DNA of 64,000 bases from Holtermannia corniformis (GCA_001599935.1 BCIJ01000035.1:16988-80987), one strand, 5' to 3'; counted from the stretch's first letter, positions 20,548-34,027 are shown. Translations and numbers: made by a program. Notes: generated from the letters alone by a model not told the origin.

Positions 20548-22606
20548 ATGAGTCAGATTGGAGCTGAGCATGTTTACAACGGGGCCGCAGAGCGCGCCGG
20601 ATTAGTGGTGAGTGCTATATTGGTGAAGTCCACGTCGTCGCTAATATTCCATGAGCTGATCGGTGCGGCATCGCCATCCTCGCTGTAGTGTATCTAATCA
20701 ATCGTCTCAGGCGTTGCTGGCGTTGTTTCAACAGTCTTGACTTCGGCGCTTTTGGTGTACCTACATTGGCCTGCTGCTCGTCGGCTTCTACCCTGGAGGC
20801 CATCGAACGACCTGCACCGCGGCATCACTGCCTTCGCTCGAAGCACTCTGGGATTGTGCTTCACATGCGTGATGGTGTCGGACTTGATCCAAGGTGTGCT
20901 TCTTATATCATGCGCTCGTTGACGCAATGCACCAGCGATCGGGTTCGTTTGCAACTTTGCTTGGGCGAAGGACCTGGTGATTAAAGTCGGCCCGGTGTGC
21001 ACCTTTCAAGGTAACAGTCTCCGGACATCCCCAACTCGCATACTGATTGGATACCCAGGCTTCATCACGCAGATAGGCGACGTTGGGGGCGCCCTGTTCT
21101 CTGTACGTTCGTAAAGGCCGTTTATCATCTGCTGACATTAAACGCAGTTCCTCATTACAGTGCACACCTTCGTTGTTATCTTCCTGCGAAAACGCCCATC
21201 GGCTACCCTGACATTTGCGTAAGCCATTCTGTGCGACCGCTGGCGTGACTCACTTCTGGCAGATGTATTGCGTTTGTCTGGGCTTTGATCCTGTTTCTGC
21301 CGCTACTGGGCAAGTTTGCGCTCCAGAGACCAGACTCGGGCGACTTCTTCGGTCCTAGTGGCACGGGTGAGTTACGACAGCAATCTTGTGACGGCTGCTG
21401 ATCAGCACAGGCTATTGCTGGATCGGTTTCGGCTAGTGAGTGCTGCGCTGACCTGACTGCGCTCGCTCACACAGTCTGCACTAGCCAGCTTGAACGGTAC
21501 ATTGCTTGCTGTACATTGCTTTCGGTACGACTGACTGTGACACCAGTTTTTTCTTTTTGTGGTTCTTCGTCTAGTGAGTGCACGTTTCTGGCAAGAACCG
21601 GAGTTGATCGATTTCTTAGCGTCTCCCTTGCCTTCTCCATCGTGCTCTACACTCTCGTGTACCTGTCCACGATTGGGCGGGTTCCCGCTTGCTTGCAGCC
21701 GTCACGACGTCGTTCGCGGTCCATGTCCCCGATGGCGCCGCCTGTCGATGCGGCATGGGTCACGTATACCACCGAAGGCTTGACAGGTCTACACACGGGC
21801 AAGCCGATGGGTATCCCGAGCTCGGCCGAGTACGGCAACCAGGATCCGTACTCAAGTGGGTGGGCCGAAGACGACATCTCCGACTCGACCAAGAAGATTG
21901 CCGCTCGCATGCTCTTGTACCCCGCTGGTGCGTATGCATCTGCAGAGCGCGGATTGCGCTGACTTGGACAGCGTACATGGTTGCCGTCATCGTGCGTTGA
22001 CACCCTCGTCGGGTCGTGATTTGCTGAATCGTGACTAGCCGATCAGCGTCTGTCGTTTCCGTGCTATGCGGCCCGGGAACCCGTCGATGCCGAATTGGTA
22101 TTCGTTCATCGCCGCCGTCTGCTTTGCGAGTTCCGGCACGTACGTGACTGACTTCCCGTCGGCACTGCTGATCGCGCGTCAGCATCAACGTCATCTTGTG
22201 GTACTACACGCGCGGACACTTGATCGCGCGCGCCAGCCCACGCATCATCTTCACAACGACGACAACGATCGCCATGACGTCGTCGTCTCCACTCAAGGCA
22301 CTCGACGAGACTGCAAGCTACAACCAGATGGAAGCGCGTCGCCGCGCTTCACTGGAGAAATCCGGTGTCGGCCGCGGTATCGTCCAAGTGCCGTTCCAGG
22401 ACTCGGGCGCCGTCGTCTTGTCCAAATCCCAAGACGAGACTGAAGACGGGTTGAGCGTGCACAGCCACAAGTCGGACCTGGGCAAGATCAAGTGGGGTCG
22501 ATCGACGAGTGGGCTCAGCTTGGAATCGGACATTGATGACAAGGAGGACAAGACGGAGGGCAGTGCAGTGGATCTGATCTATGCGCGGCGCATGCACGAA
22601 CACTAG
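20548..22606 (+). CDS. cAMP-receptor-like / Git3-type G-protein-coupled receptor
   Basis: The gene is split by ten or so introns. Joined exons give seven hydrophobic segments: GVAGVVSTVLTSALLVYL, STLGLCFTCVMVSDLIQ, then GPVCTFQGFITQIGDVGGAL (TM3 with its conserved Cys), LITVHTFVVIFLRKRPS, CIAFVWALILFLPLLGKF, a CWIGFGYQLERY loop, VSLAFSIVLYTLVYL, and finally a PISVCRF helix and FIAAVCFASSGTINVILWYY. The third intracellular loop (about 21690-21920) is Ser-rich. The C-terminal tail of about 130 residues is charged with many Ser phosphosites. Motifs fit fungal class cAMP/glucose-sensing GPCRs acting at the plasma membrane through G-alpha. Ligand unknown. Stop is 55 bases from the convergent BUB3 stop. 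Confidence 0.8.
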
Positions 22607-22661
22607 ACGTAGACTATACCAGCTTGCATTCGATGCATCACGGCACCGACGGTCTTTACTT

Positions 22662-24094
22662 TTACACCTTGGCAGCCTTGGGCTGTGATGCACACTTGTC
22701 AGCTCTTTGCAAACGCATGAGCACAAGCACCTACCCGGCAGTCATCCATGACCGTCTCCTTGATGTGTAGCATGACCTTTGCTTGGTCCTCGGGTGCAGA
22801 GATGGCGTTGTCGTGCTCGTAGCTCGCTCCGATGGCGAGCTTGGAGCCGTCTGGGCTGAAAGCCAGAGCCGAGATGGCCGTCGACAAGCGCGAGTAGAGC
22901 TTCATCCGCTTCTTTGCGTTGTGGTCCCAGATTGAAATAGCGCCATCCGAGCCACCCGAAGCAAACGTGTTGTGGCTAGGTGTCTTAGCATGACGTTGTC
23001 AAAAGGGAGACTCGGTGACTCACATGGGGTGGTACGCAAGAGCGTTGATTGGGAACACACAGTCGACGCCGTCGACGGCCTGGCGGTGCGCACGGAACGC
23101 GTACTTGAGCGCCTGCGACTCTGGCGCCGGGTCAAAGTACTCGACAGCAATACGGCCCTCGATGGAGCCAGAAGCCCAACCTGGAGTGATTGTGAGCCTC
23201 GGCTGATGCATCATTCTCAATACTCACCCTTGCCGTCGGCCATGCACGCTACACTCCTCGTCAAAAACTTCAACGCACTCTCGCGCCGCTGACTCGGTCG
23301 CGTGCTGGCACTGTCGTCGCCAGCGACGATGGCCGTGGTCGAGGCAGCGTTTGCAAGCTCTTTTACGTTGTAGACGTAGACGTGGCGATGGGCCATGGAG
23401 ATGAGGAGCGTGTCTGAAGCCGCAGAGTAGGAAAAGTTGTAGACCCGGGCGGGGAGCGTGTGGGTCGACTTGAGAGGTTCGGCTGCGGCTGGGTCCCAGA
23501 CTTTGATGGTCGAGTCCCATGAGCCGCTGATGAGGACGTCTGATGGTGTCAACACGACCGTACTGGAGAGAACAGCGAACGCACTAGACGTAGGACACCA
23601 AGCGAGGGTTGAGATGGCATTGTCGTGCTTGCCGAGGACACGGCATTGGCCGTTGTCCAAGTTCCATCTGTGAGATGGTCAGTCTGCAATGTGCAGCACA
23701 CGAATCGAACTCACTCTCTTACTCGCTTGTCGAGGCCACCGGTGTACGCGACATTCGATGACGAGCCAAAGGTCGCTGTCAACACTGCAGCTGGGTGCGA
23801 GAACCTGCAAGCGTTCAGCATACTAGAGGAGGTAAACAGAGCCGACTTGCACTGCAGGAGCCGTCGGAGGCTTGGTGAGGGTGTGCACGGCAATGGTCTA
23901 TCGACCGGATTCAGTGTCGTGCTTGCCAGTCTTGGAGTTGAACGCACGTTATCCCAGCTTGAGACGAGCAGCTTGGTAGAGTCTGGCGAGAAGGACACGG
24001 ACGAGATGCCGTCTGTGGGTGGTTGCAAAGCGATATCTAGCATTCGTGAATCAGTCGATGCACGATAACACTGTCGAGACGGACCTGTCGCCAT
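22662..24094 (-). CDS. BUB3: Mitotic checkpoint WD40 protein Bub3
   Basis: Start ATG 24094 gives a ten-base first exon (MAT plus one base), then DIALQPPTDGISSVSFSPDS and LLVSSWD. WD repeats follow with LDKRVREWNLDNG, ISGSWDSTIKVWDP and SMAHRHVYVYNV. The Bub3 signature SVACMADGKG and ASGSIEGRIAVEYFDP is present, with FRAHRQAVDGVDCVFPINAL and FASGGSDGAISIWD. The C-terminus is MDDCRPKAAKV after a last intron. Bub3 binds phosphorylated MELT repeats of the kinetochore protein Spc105/KNL1 and recruits Bub1 and Mad3. Divergent start 218 bases from BRR6. Confidence 0.93.
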
Positions 24095-24312
24095 GGTGCT
24101 CGGCTGGACTCGCTTTGTGCTGTGCACAATCTAGCGCGTAGTACGGGTTGGCTCTGTGCTTTGTCTAGCTCTGAACAGTGCAAACAGACGGTAAAAAGCT
24201 GTCGGTTGGTGGTGGTACGAGTTGGAGCGATCCCCGCGGCTCACAACGCTTTCGACCACCAAGTACCCAGCTCAATTTCTTGTCGACTCGTTGCTCAGCT
24301 CGTCAGATTGCA

Positions 24313-25888
24313 ATGGCACGCTACGAGCAACGAAGCAGAGAGGCGCCGATGGAGATTGACTCGCAGGGCCATGAGCATGGTCGGCTCGGTCTGTATCAGA
24401 CGTATGCTGGCGGCGCGTTCGACGACGGTCCCGCTCGGAAACGTCAGTCGTTCAGTCTTGTCAGCTCTTGTTGAGCTCATAGCTGCTCGCTCTACCTCTG
24501 CTGATCCGATACCGTGCAGGGACCCACATCGACATGGAAACCGAGCCTTCTTCATTCCTGCCTTCAACGCCCTCTCGACCGGCTTATAGCTCGAACACGC
24601 CGTTCTTCTTCAACGCTGCCAACTTTACGCCAAAGACTGCATACAACTACAACCCTGCTCAGTATCCCGGCCGATCCAGGCTCAACTTTGGGTTCGCCGC
24701 ACAGGCCGAGGAGGCGCGCTCGACTGAAGTCGAGATGGCGACCGAGAGTCCTGCGCGGGTTGTGTTGGGTGAGAGCGTGGGTGGGCACGCAAACGGTGCT
24801 GGTGCTGCGGACGCGATCAAGGACAAGGACAAGGAGACCGTGGCGCAGGACGAGCCGGCGACCGAGGAACGACCGATGGCCAGAGGTGCGATCCAGAGGG
24901 TCATGAAGCGACGGCAGGACAAGTCGCGACGGCGACCAAGGCGAGGTGACTCTGAGGATGAGGAGGAAGAGGACGAGACGGTCAGTGTAGCAGCACTTTG
25001 CCTGTGCCACGCTGATCGCACACAGGAGGGAGACACTCCGGTCAAGCAAAGTAGTGCGCTTACACGGCGAGAGCGCAAAGCTAGGGATCCATCTGGTATC
25101 AACCACACCAAGTCGGAGCACCACTACACACTGCACATGCCTGCGCCGGCCGTCGCGCACTCTGAGCTACCAGCCATCCTCTTGGGGTCAGTCAATCCGC
25201 TGCTGTACAGCGACGCGAGCTCATCATCCGCAGCTATGTGCAGTTCCTGTTCAACGCCACGCTCGTCTTGGTCTTCTTGTACATTGTCATCCAGGTCATC
25301 TTGACGATCCGCCGGGATGTGCAAGAAAAGTACGAAGAGTATTCGACCGGTCAGTGTCCCTGGCGACAGCTTGACTGCGACTAAGCTGTCGTAGAGCTCC
25401 TGCAGGAGATTGCGGCGTGCTCAAACCTCTACCTGGTCAATCACTGTGACCCGGCGATGCGGGTGCCGGCCATGTGCGTCGACTGCTGCGTATGCAAAGA
25501 GTGCTGACATGTACTGCACAGGGAGGCGCCGTGCAAGAACTGGGAAAGCTGCATGAGCCGAGATCCGACGGTGGTCGGCCGTGCTCGGTTGAGTGCAGAG
25601 ACCTTGGGCGAGATTGTGAATGGCTTTGTCGAGCCGATCAGCTGGAAGACTCTGGTGAGTGCAACGAGATGACTTGATGGCCATGCTGATCAAGCTCTGC
25701 AGATCTTCTCGCTGTCGACACTAGCCTGCCTAGTGACCGTGACCAACTCTGCCCTGTTCAACCTCCGAGCTCGCCACCAGCCCGCTCACGCTCAGCACCC
25801 GCTGCCGCCGGTACCAGACGAGGTTGCACGACTGCAGCAGATGGGAGGCCAGCAGGTGGCATGGCAGCCTGCCCAGCGTTTGTTCTGA
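24313..25888 (+). CDS. BRR6: Nuclear envelope protein of the Brr6/Brl1 family
   Basis: Start ATG 24313 (MARYEQRSREAPMEID). A long disordered acidic/basic N-terminal half (with ERPMARGAIQRVMKRRQDK and a DSEDEEEEDE stretch) precedes the conserved domain. That domain has a first membrane segment YVQFLFNATLVLVFLYIVIQ, then the lumenal loop CSNLYLVNHCDPAMRVPAM, the CKNWESCMSRDP block and EIVNGFVEPISWKT, then a second membrane helix FSLSTLACLVTVTNSALF. The cysteines match the conserved disulfide-forming set. Brr6/Brl1 proteins act at the inner nuclear membrane in nuclear pore assembly and lipid homeostasis. Six exons; the exon around 25190-25240 is hard to place exactly. Confidence 0.9.
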
Positions 25889-26252
25889 GCGATAGCCGTG
25901 GTCAGGAGATGCGATGACGATCCTTTGATGCGGTGACCGCCTTGCCAGTGCTCGTACTGCGACGATGACAGCGACATCCACAGCTAGCAGCAGCTAGAGT
26001 GTCCGAGAGACAACTGGCTGCTCTCGAGACGATTGTCAACGCCAAGAGGTCATCAGGGATCCCAACGGCGCGTGACAGTGCACGGGCATTACCATCCTCG
26101 TTGACGCCAGCGTTCGTGCTCTCGACATCCACCACGGCCATCCAGGCCGAGCACAGCACCTGGACAGTACAAGCACATCGTACAGCTACAACGCTGCTAC
26201 TGCTTGATCCACCACAGCAACCACTGCATCGTCGCCATCGCCATCGCCCACC
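25889..26252. other. Tandem spacer BRR6-ATG18
   Basis: These 364 bases hold the ATG18 promoter. The segment is rich in CCACC/CATCG words just ahead of the start. No ORF or RNA is supported. Confidence 0.4.
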
Positions 26253-27764
<1,512 letters not shown>

Positions 27765-27858
27765 GCTAGAGATGCAGTTTGCAGTTGTACGTAGCATGGT
27801 GGACTCGATGACATCTTAATGCTCAGTGAGCACGAGCGTCGCGCCAGAGGAGCATCCA

Positions 27859-30055
27859 TCAATCCGGCATCTCGCGCGTCAACAAGCGCTCATACCGAGA
27901 CTGTTTCCACCCGTCCGTCTCCAACCAGCCAAACAGGGCGTGCTCGTCGATCCCAAACACGCTCAGGGTGCCATCGACGGCCTCGTCGTATGCTTCGCCC
28001 CGCAGCCGTGCGCGCTCTCGTTCCCTTGCGACAATGGCGAGCGTGGCAGCGTTGCGGCCTTCGAGCACTGATGTGATCTCGGCTTTGTCGGGGTAGTAGA
28101 GGCTGCGCGAGTTGGGTCAGCAGGACTGTCAGCAGGACTGCTCCGAGGGAGCGTACCGAGGTTCCAGGATGCCTATGATGCCTAGTACGGCTCGGAAGAT
28201 GTAGCCGTCGCCATCGAGCACTATCTATCACCGCAGTCAGTCGGCCCACACCGCGCGCAATCAAGCCAGAACACAGACTTGGTCCCAGAGCCGACACGAA
28301 AGCTCGAACGGCAACTGCTCCAACAGCAAGGTCCGAAAGTAGCTCTGCGGGACCGTCGCGCCCACATGCTTGCAGTTTGCATAGATGGTTGGGAACAGAT
28401 CCGCTTGCAGGTTTTCAAACACGCGGTAGTAGGCCGCCACCTCGTCTTGGATCCCGTGGTAGAATGAACGGAGGACGGGACGGTCGAGCAGGTTGAGGAG
28501 CGAGAGGAACGCTTGGGGTTGGGGTAGGTTGATAAGCAGCATGGCTGCGAGATGACTGATTCCGGGCGACTGGGCCGACGTCAGTGTGGGGCGAGGGACA
28601 GCAACGTACGTAGCCTAGACCGTCGTCTGAGCGCGACACGACCCACGCGCACAGCAGCTCGCGTAGATCGGCGCGCATAGGCCCACCCTCGCCAAACAGC
28701 CTCAACGTTGGCAGGGTCTCGCTCATCTCACTCTCGATCGCATCTAGCGTCTGTTGAGGAAACGACCCGTTTTTGCGCGCCCGGCTCGCACGGTTACTGT
28801 ACGTCTTGTAGACATCTAGACGCCGCGTCAGCCTGATCGCCATACGCATAGCACTGACTCGTCGAGAGAGCTAGAGGGTTCCCGATCGCAAGAGACCAGA
28901 CTTTACCCCGTAGATGGCCCGGCACGCCTTGGAACCACATGCGTCTCAGAGCCGGATCCGTCTTGGCGGTCGACCAATCGGCCTTGAGCAATCGGTCCCA
29001 GGCGTCGGTCGCCAGAGCCAACCGGCGCTCCTTTTCAAGCTGTCGTTGAGCGTGTTTGACTTTGCGCATCTGCTCTGGAGACGCGTCAGCTACGATTCGA
29101 TAGCGCCGCGGGACCCACCGGCCGCTTTCGCGTGCTCCATCATCTCCTCCCAGACTCTTAGGTGCGCCTCGTCCTCCTCTTTCGGTTTCGGAGGCAGGTA
29201 CGCGGGCCGTGTCACGCTCCGCACTTTATCAAACGCCGACGGCTTGTGCGAGCTTTGTTTCGTCGTGCTGGCTCCCGGGGCTGGGGTGATGTGTGGACTG
29301 GGAGTATAGGAGGACGACGAGGCGGAGAGGGTGCGTGAGTGGGGGATCGCGGGGGGTGCGTGTAGGCGCGGAAAGGGACCAGTGCTGGAAGACGGTTGCG
29401 GCTCTTGGCTGATTCGAGTTTGGGACGAGGAAGCGATGGATGGGCGTGATGGCGAATGAGGCAGCGGTTGATCATGGTCGTTGCCGTTCGGTGTCGACGG
29501 TTCCGATGCGTCTGGCGTCGGCGTCGTCGATAAAGGAACCGATTCAAACGGTGAAGCATCATCCAGGTCGACACTTTGCTCCTCTCCAGCCTCGGCCGCG
29601 GCTTCGGGCAAGCTCAACGAAGCGCGATATGGCGATCCTCTCGTTTCGTCATCCAACACTACGTCTTGCAAAGCCGACTCGAGGTTTTGGCTGTTCATGC
29701 TGAGCCGCTTGGATGTCCTAGTGGATGCGCGACTGTGGCTTTTCGGCGAGAGCGAGTGTTCAGGTTCCATGGCATGATTGTACGCGCCGTTACTGCTACC
29801 GCTTCGCTGACTGGTATGTGAGGGCTTGGGGTTCGGCGGGGGCACGTAGCCGATGTCCCCATCGTCGTCTGCAGCTGTTTGCAGCTCGAGCGCCGGGCCG
29901 AGCTTTGGCGCGGTGCCGTTCCTACCGTCCTGTTCGAGCTCGACAGCCTCGAGCTCGTCATCTGGTCGAGTGGTCGCGCTTAGTGTGACTGGGACTGCGG
30001 CGGGTGGCTCGTGCGAGACGCCAATGTCGCCGTCATCGTCTGGAGCGAGGGTCAT
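27859..30055 (-). CDS. TBC-domain protein (TBC1D12/14-like) with degenerate catalytic fingers
   Basis: Start ATG 30055. The first ~320 residues are low-complexity Ser/Pro-rich with repeated DDDGDIG motifs. The TBC domain follows: MWFQGVPGHLRGKVWSLAIG, then IESEMSETLPTLRLF, GPMRADLRELLCAWVV, GISHLAAMLLINLPQPQAF, LFPTIYANCKHVG and LPFELSCRLWDQ. Layout is closest to TBC1D12/14-type Rab GTPase-activating proteins. The canonical IxxDxxR arginine finger reads IESEMSE (Asp to Glu, Arg to Glu) and the YVQG glutamine finger reads YSPG across a splice junction. GAP activity by the usual dual-finger mechanism is therefore unlikely; a Rab-binding scaffold role is inferred. Divergent from COX6. Confidence 0.8.
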
Positions 30056-30413
30056 GCCGTTGTCTGTGCATGTAGCTGGGATCGTTGGTGTGTATAGACC
30101 GATCTGATAAGATATGAGTGAGTGATCCTGAGCAGATCAGGGTGGTGATGCTCGCTCGTACTTGGTCGGTTGATGCGCGACTCTGCACTGTGAGATGGAG
30201 ATGGTGATTGCGACTGAATTGCTACTAGGGCTAACACCACGCTAGCAATCGCATATAATAATGCTAGGATGATTTCACTTTTCCTAATTAATCTAGTTTA
30301 TCCCATTTCCAACCGAGCAGATGCTATTCACCAATCGCAGCGCAACCCCGACAGCGCCCGACCGTCAACCAGTCCATCTCACCACCACCACCCGCTACAC
30401 CAAGCACACAGCC
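30056..30413. promoter_or_regulatory. Divergent promoter region, TBC gene / COX6
   Basis: This 358-base region separates two opposing starts. Its middle (30230-30320) is unusually A/T-rich for the window, with GCATATAATAATGC and CTAATTAATCTAG words that could form TATA-like cores for either side. Confidence 0.45.
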
Positions 30414-30952
30414 ATGCTCCCCACCGCCATCCGCTCCCTCACCGCCGCGCGCGCTCCCGTACTCCGCGCAGCCGCCATCCGCCCAGCGACCGTCAGCCGC
30501 CTCACAGCCGGTCAGTCCCGACTCGTGTTCCCGCCTCCGTCTCCTACTAACCCAACCCGCCAGTCCGATACAACTCTGGCGGCGCGCACGCTCACGAGAC
30601 CGAATCGTTCGAAGCGTTCAACGCGCGCTACCAGACCTTTTTCTCGTCGGTCGGCGACCTGTTTGAACTCCAGCGCGGGCTCAACAACTGCTTTGCGTAC
30701 GACCTCGTTCCGACCGTTGACGTCGTCGAGGCAGCGCTTAGGGCCGCGAGAAAGGTTAACGACTATGCGACGGCCGTGCGCGTGCTCGAGGGCGTGAGGG
30801 AAAAGGTCGAGAACAAGGGCCAGTACCAGCAGTACCTGGCCGAGCTCAAGCCGGTCATTGACGAGCTGGGTCAGTGCGCTTGCTTGCTCGCGTGGAGAGA
30901 GCTGATGCGGCTTCTAGGGATCCAGAGCAAGGAGGAGCTGTACGGTCTCTGA
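30414..30952 (+). CDS. COX6: Cytochrome c oxidase subunit 6 (mammalian Va homologue)
   Basis: Three exons (30414-30510, 30564-30869, 30918-30952) join in frame to 145 residues. The N-terminal ~35 residues are an Arg/Ala-rich mitochondrial presequence (MLPTAIRSLTAARAPVLR). The mature part has ESFEAFNARYQTFFSSVGDL, ELQRGLNNCFAYDLVP and AALRAARKVNDYATAVRVLE, highly conserved in fungal Cox6. The C-terminus is QSKEELYGL. It is a matrix-side structural subunit of respiratory complex IV. Its stop is 90 bases from the convergent UVE1 stop. Confidence 0.95.
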
Positions 30953-31042
30953 GCGCGCAACATAGATTTCGTATGCAGGGAATCGTCAACCAGCCTTTGT
31001 CCAGGCGCATGACCGTCTCCAATCACAATATGCTACATGCTG

Positions 31043-33662
31043 CTAGGATCCAACCGACTTGGCCTCGGCCATGACGACATCCCCTGCCCCGCTATCGGGC
31101 CCTGGTTCCGCCGGCAACGGCACCGCGACCTGATCAGTCTCTTCACGCCCAGGCTCGACCTTGACGTCTGCAGCACCCGGTTCCGGCTTGGGTTTCGCCG
31201 GCCTGCCTCGCTTCTTCGGGACCTTGACCGTCCCCGTCGCAGGCTGGGTCTCGCCTTGATCATGACCCTGTTCAACCTTGACGCCGTCTTTCGACTTTAT
31301 CTGCCTTTTCCTCCTATGTTTAGGTCTCGGCGTCGGGGACCCGCCATTCAGAACAAGACCTTCATCCCCAAGCTCGCCATCACCTTCCTTTTCGACGTCG
31401 GACAACACGACGGCGTCACCGTCTCCGTCAATCCCACCAGTCGCTTTGACTTTTCTTTAACGGTCAGCGTGAGCGAGCGAGAGCGCGGCGTACTTTTTCA
31501 AACTGCTCTTGCGGCCGTTAGTGTGCATCGATGGGTTTTCCGTCGGTGGCCGTAGGTTGTCGTGGATCACCGTTTCGAGGTTGCTGCCGGGCGTCAGAGC
31601 CAAGACGGTGACGGAGAAGACGCACTAGATCCTATACAGCTCAAACACGGCCTGTTCCTTGTCTTTTGCCTAGCGCGGATCAGCGCCCGCGATCACGCTC
31701 AAGGCAGGCGACTATATACCTCTATCATGAGATCGACATCGTCCGGTAGACAATCGGGCAATGTCTGACACCTGTTCTCGTCCCTTTGTCAGCCCCGTCC
31801 AAGCGCGCTCGCGCGCTCACGTACCGGTCAGAGTGCGCTCGGCGCTCCATGACGCTCACGGCGCCCGGCCGGGGTTCAGACAGGTGCTGCTTCATCTTGA
31901 TCCCGCGCTTGTGCCACGTCTCGGCAATGAGCGGGATCAGTTCTGCGGGGGGACGGGACGAAGGGTTGATCCAGTCGTGGTGCTGTGGGCGTTAGCACGC
32001 GAGGTCAGGGTGAGGGCAGGCGTGGCGCACATAGTCAAAGATACTGAACAGAGTCAGCTTGGCCTCTGGCCGCGTCAAAGGTGCAGGCTGGAAACGCACA
32101 TTGGGATCTCGAGCTCATTGCAGACAGGCATGATATCGTCCACGTTATAACAGATCTGTTCAGATTGCGTCAGCTCCACACGGGAGTTACAGAAACGCCA
32201 GCCCACCTCGTCGTTTTCAAGCACGAGCCGTTTCTTGACGTGGTCTGGCAGCTTTGTCGTGTAGTTTTCCTTGAAGCGCGCCAAGGTCGACGGCTTGTCG
32301 CCGTAGACGCCACCCATGTGGATACTGGCCCGTCAGCTTTGGCGTCACCACACGCATGAGAGACTGACATCATGACCCCATCCTGGTCCAGTCCCATCCG
32401 ATCCATAATCTCGCATTGATACTCCAGCTCGCGGACCGAAGCCTCCACGACCGCGGGTTTCGGCGAGCCAAGCTGTGTAAACTGTCGCAGCGCATCAGCC
32501 TACTCGATACCTCGGAGAGCACCCACCTGACCGGGGTGCATCGTCAAGCGGTGACCGTATGATTTCGCGAGATCACCCGCTTCTTTCAGTCCTTCAGCGG
32601 CGAATTCGAGAGTGTAGCCGTATTTCTTGTGGCTGAGCATGTTAGTACCCGCCTGGGATCAAGAATACGCAGACGTACGATGCAAATGGGAACATTTCAC
32701 TCGACATGCGCATGAACCGGATCCTAGGCTTGTCAGTGTGCCGTGACGCCTGGCACAAGACTCGACACACTTGTTGTCCTCGTTCCACTGCAAGGACGTT
32801 CAGCACGCTAATGACGTCTCGACGCTGGCCACGTACCTGAATCATCTTCTTGAGGTCGATCACGTTTTTGAGCGCGAGCTCTTGCATGATCTGTCGGCCG
32901 TCCTTTTCGATCGATGCGATCCGGCACGTTCTACAAGAGATTCATGTCAGCAGATGATCTCGCGATGTGAGACTTGGACGAGCGGAACCAACCTCGAGCA
33001 GAAGATGGAGTCAGGCTTGGTGCCCCTCAAGACCGTCTGCACGTTAGCTCTACCGGCCTGTCGCGCGTGACATACATTCAAGCAAGCATAGCCCAGTCGT
33101 CCTGTCATGAGTCAGCGTCGTTCTACTGCAGTCTTGTCCACACACCCTTGAACGTCGTCTCCTTCCGCACGACATCCGGGATGACATATACGATCGGCTC
33201 TTTGACCTTGGTCTTGCGCTTCTTCTTGACTGGGTTCCCCTCCTCGTCCACTTCGGGCTCTTTCGGAGCCCGCTTCGCCCTCTTCCTCTTCGGTTTCGTC
33301 TCCTCCTCAGCCTCAAGCTCCGACAGCGGTGTCGAGGCGCGCGAAGCTTCAGGTGATCCCTCGGGATCGTCAACGGGCGTCAGCGGGTCATCACCGCTCG
33401 CGGCGGTTGGTTCGGCCTGCGACCCTGGCTTTATCAAAGCATCGACAAACGCCTCTACTGCCTCTTCAGTCTTTTGGATCACGCCCGCGAGTTGTTTGGC
33501 TTGAGCTCGGGTCGGACGTGCAGCCGAAGCCGTTACGACGGTGCGCTTGGCGCGTGGCGGCATACTGATTTGATGTAGATGTGCGCGTACCAGCGGTAGG
33601 ATTCCGATCGGTCTTGGTGATGGTTTTGCGACGAGTCGGAGTGCGCTGACTGACCAGAGCAT
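31043..33662 (-). CDS. UVE1: UV-damage endonuclease Uve1/UVDE
   Basis: Joined exons give the UvsE/Uve1 TIM-barrel: RLGYACLN, ACRIASIEKDGRQIMQELALKN, IRFMRMSSEMFPFAS, LTMHPGQ, IHMGGVYGDK, RLVLENDEVGWRF, HDWINPSSRP and HLSEPRPGA, then DLMIEAKDKEQAVFELYRI. The conserved His/Glu/Asp residues fit the metal site. The enzyme nicks DNA 5' of UV photoproducts and other lesions. An in-frame upstream ATG at 33662 adds a Leu/Arg/His-rich, targeting-like leader to the basic N-terminus that starts at ATG 33563 (MPPRAKR). A basic C-terminal tail of about 110 residues has a KKRGRPAKPK AT-hook. Convergent with COX6, divergent from the SH3/RA gene. Confidence 0.92.
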
Positions 33663-34027
33663 GCGATCCAACAAGAGCACTGCCGAACAGAAACCTGGCG
33701 CGTGTGGGTTGAATCGCCCGATCAGCGAGAATCCTACGTCATGATTTGGCTAGCAACAGCCTAGCAAAGCATTGCCCTGGTGCTAGGAGGGGTAACACTG
33801 AGGATGGGGGCGAGTGCTAGGCGGGCGGGGAAAAGCTCCCGCACAGACGCGTTTCAGTCGAGTTGATTGACTTTACACCAGTTTCAAGTCGCAATCAACA
33901 AGTCAGCACCGCCAACGACAACGCACACGAACACACAGTCACGAACAGAGGCACACACACGATCCACGCCGGGTGAACCCACCCCAAACACAATCATTCA
34001 CAAACACGAACCAAAGGACCCAGGACG
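33663..34027. promoter_or_regulatory. Divergent promoter region, UVE1 / SH3-RA gene
   Basis: These 365 bases separate two opposing starts. The part next to the SH3/RA start is rich in CACACA/ACACAG words (33900-33990), as in many fungal 5' UTRs. The word GCTAGGC/CTAGCA recurs near 33750-33820 without known meaning. Confidence 0.4.

Noticed and set aside
20223..20567. Separate gene downstream of the BRCT protein
   Set aside because: It is in frame with the BRCT gene's last exon past a single stop and begins mid-sequence; more likely a missed 3' exon or untranslated sequence.
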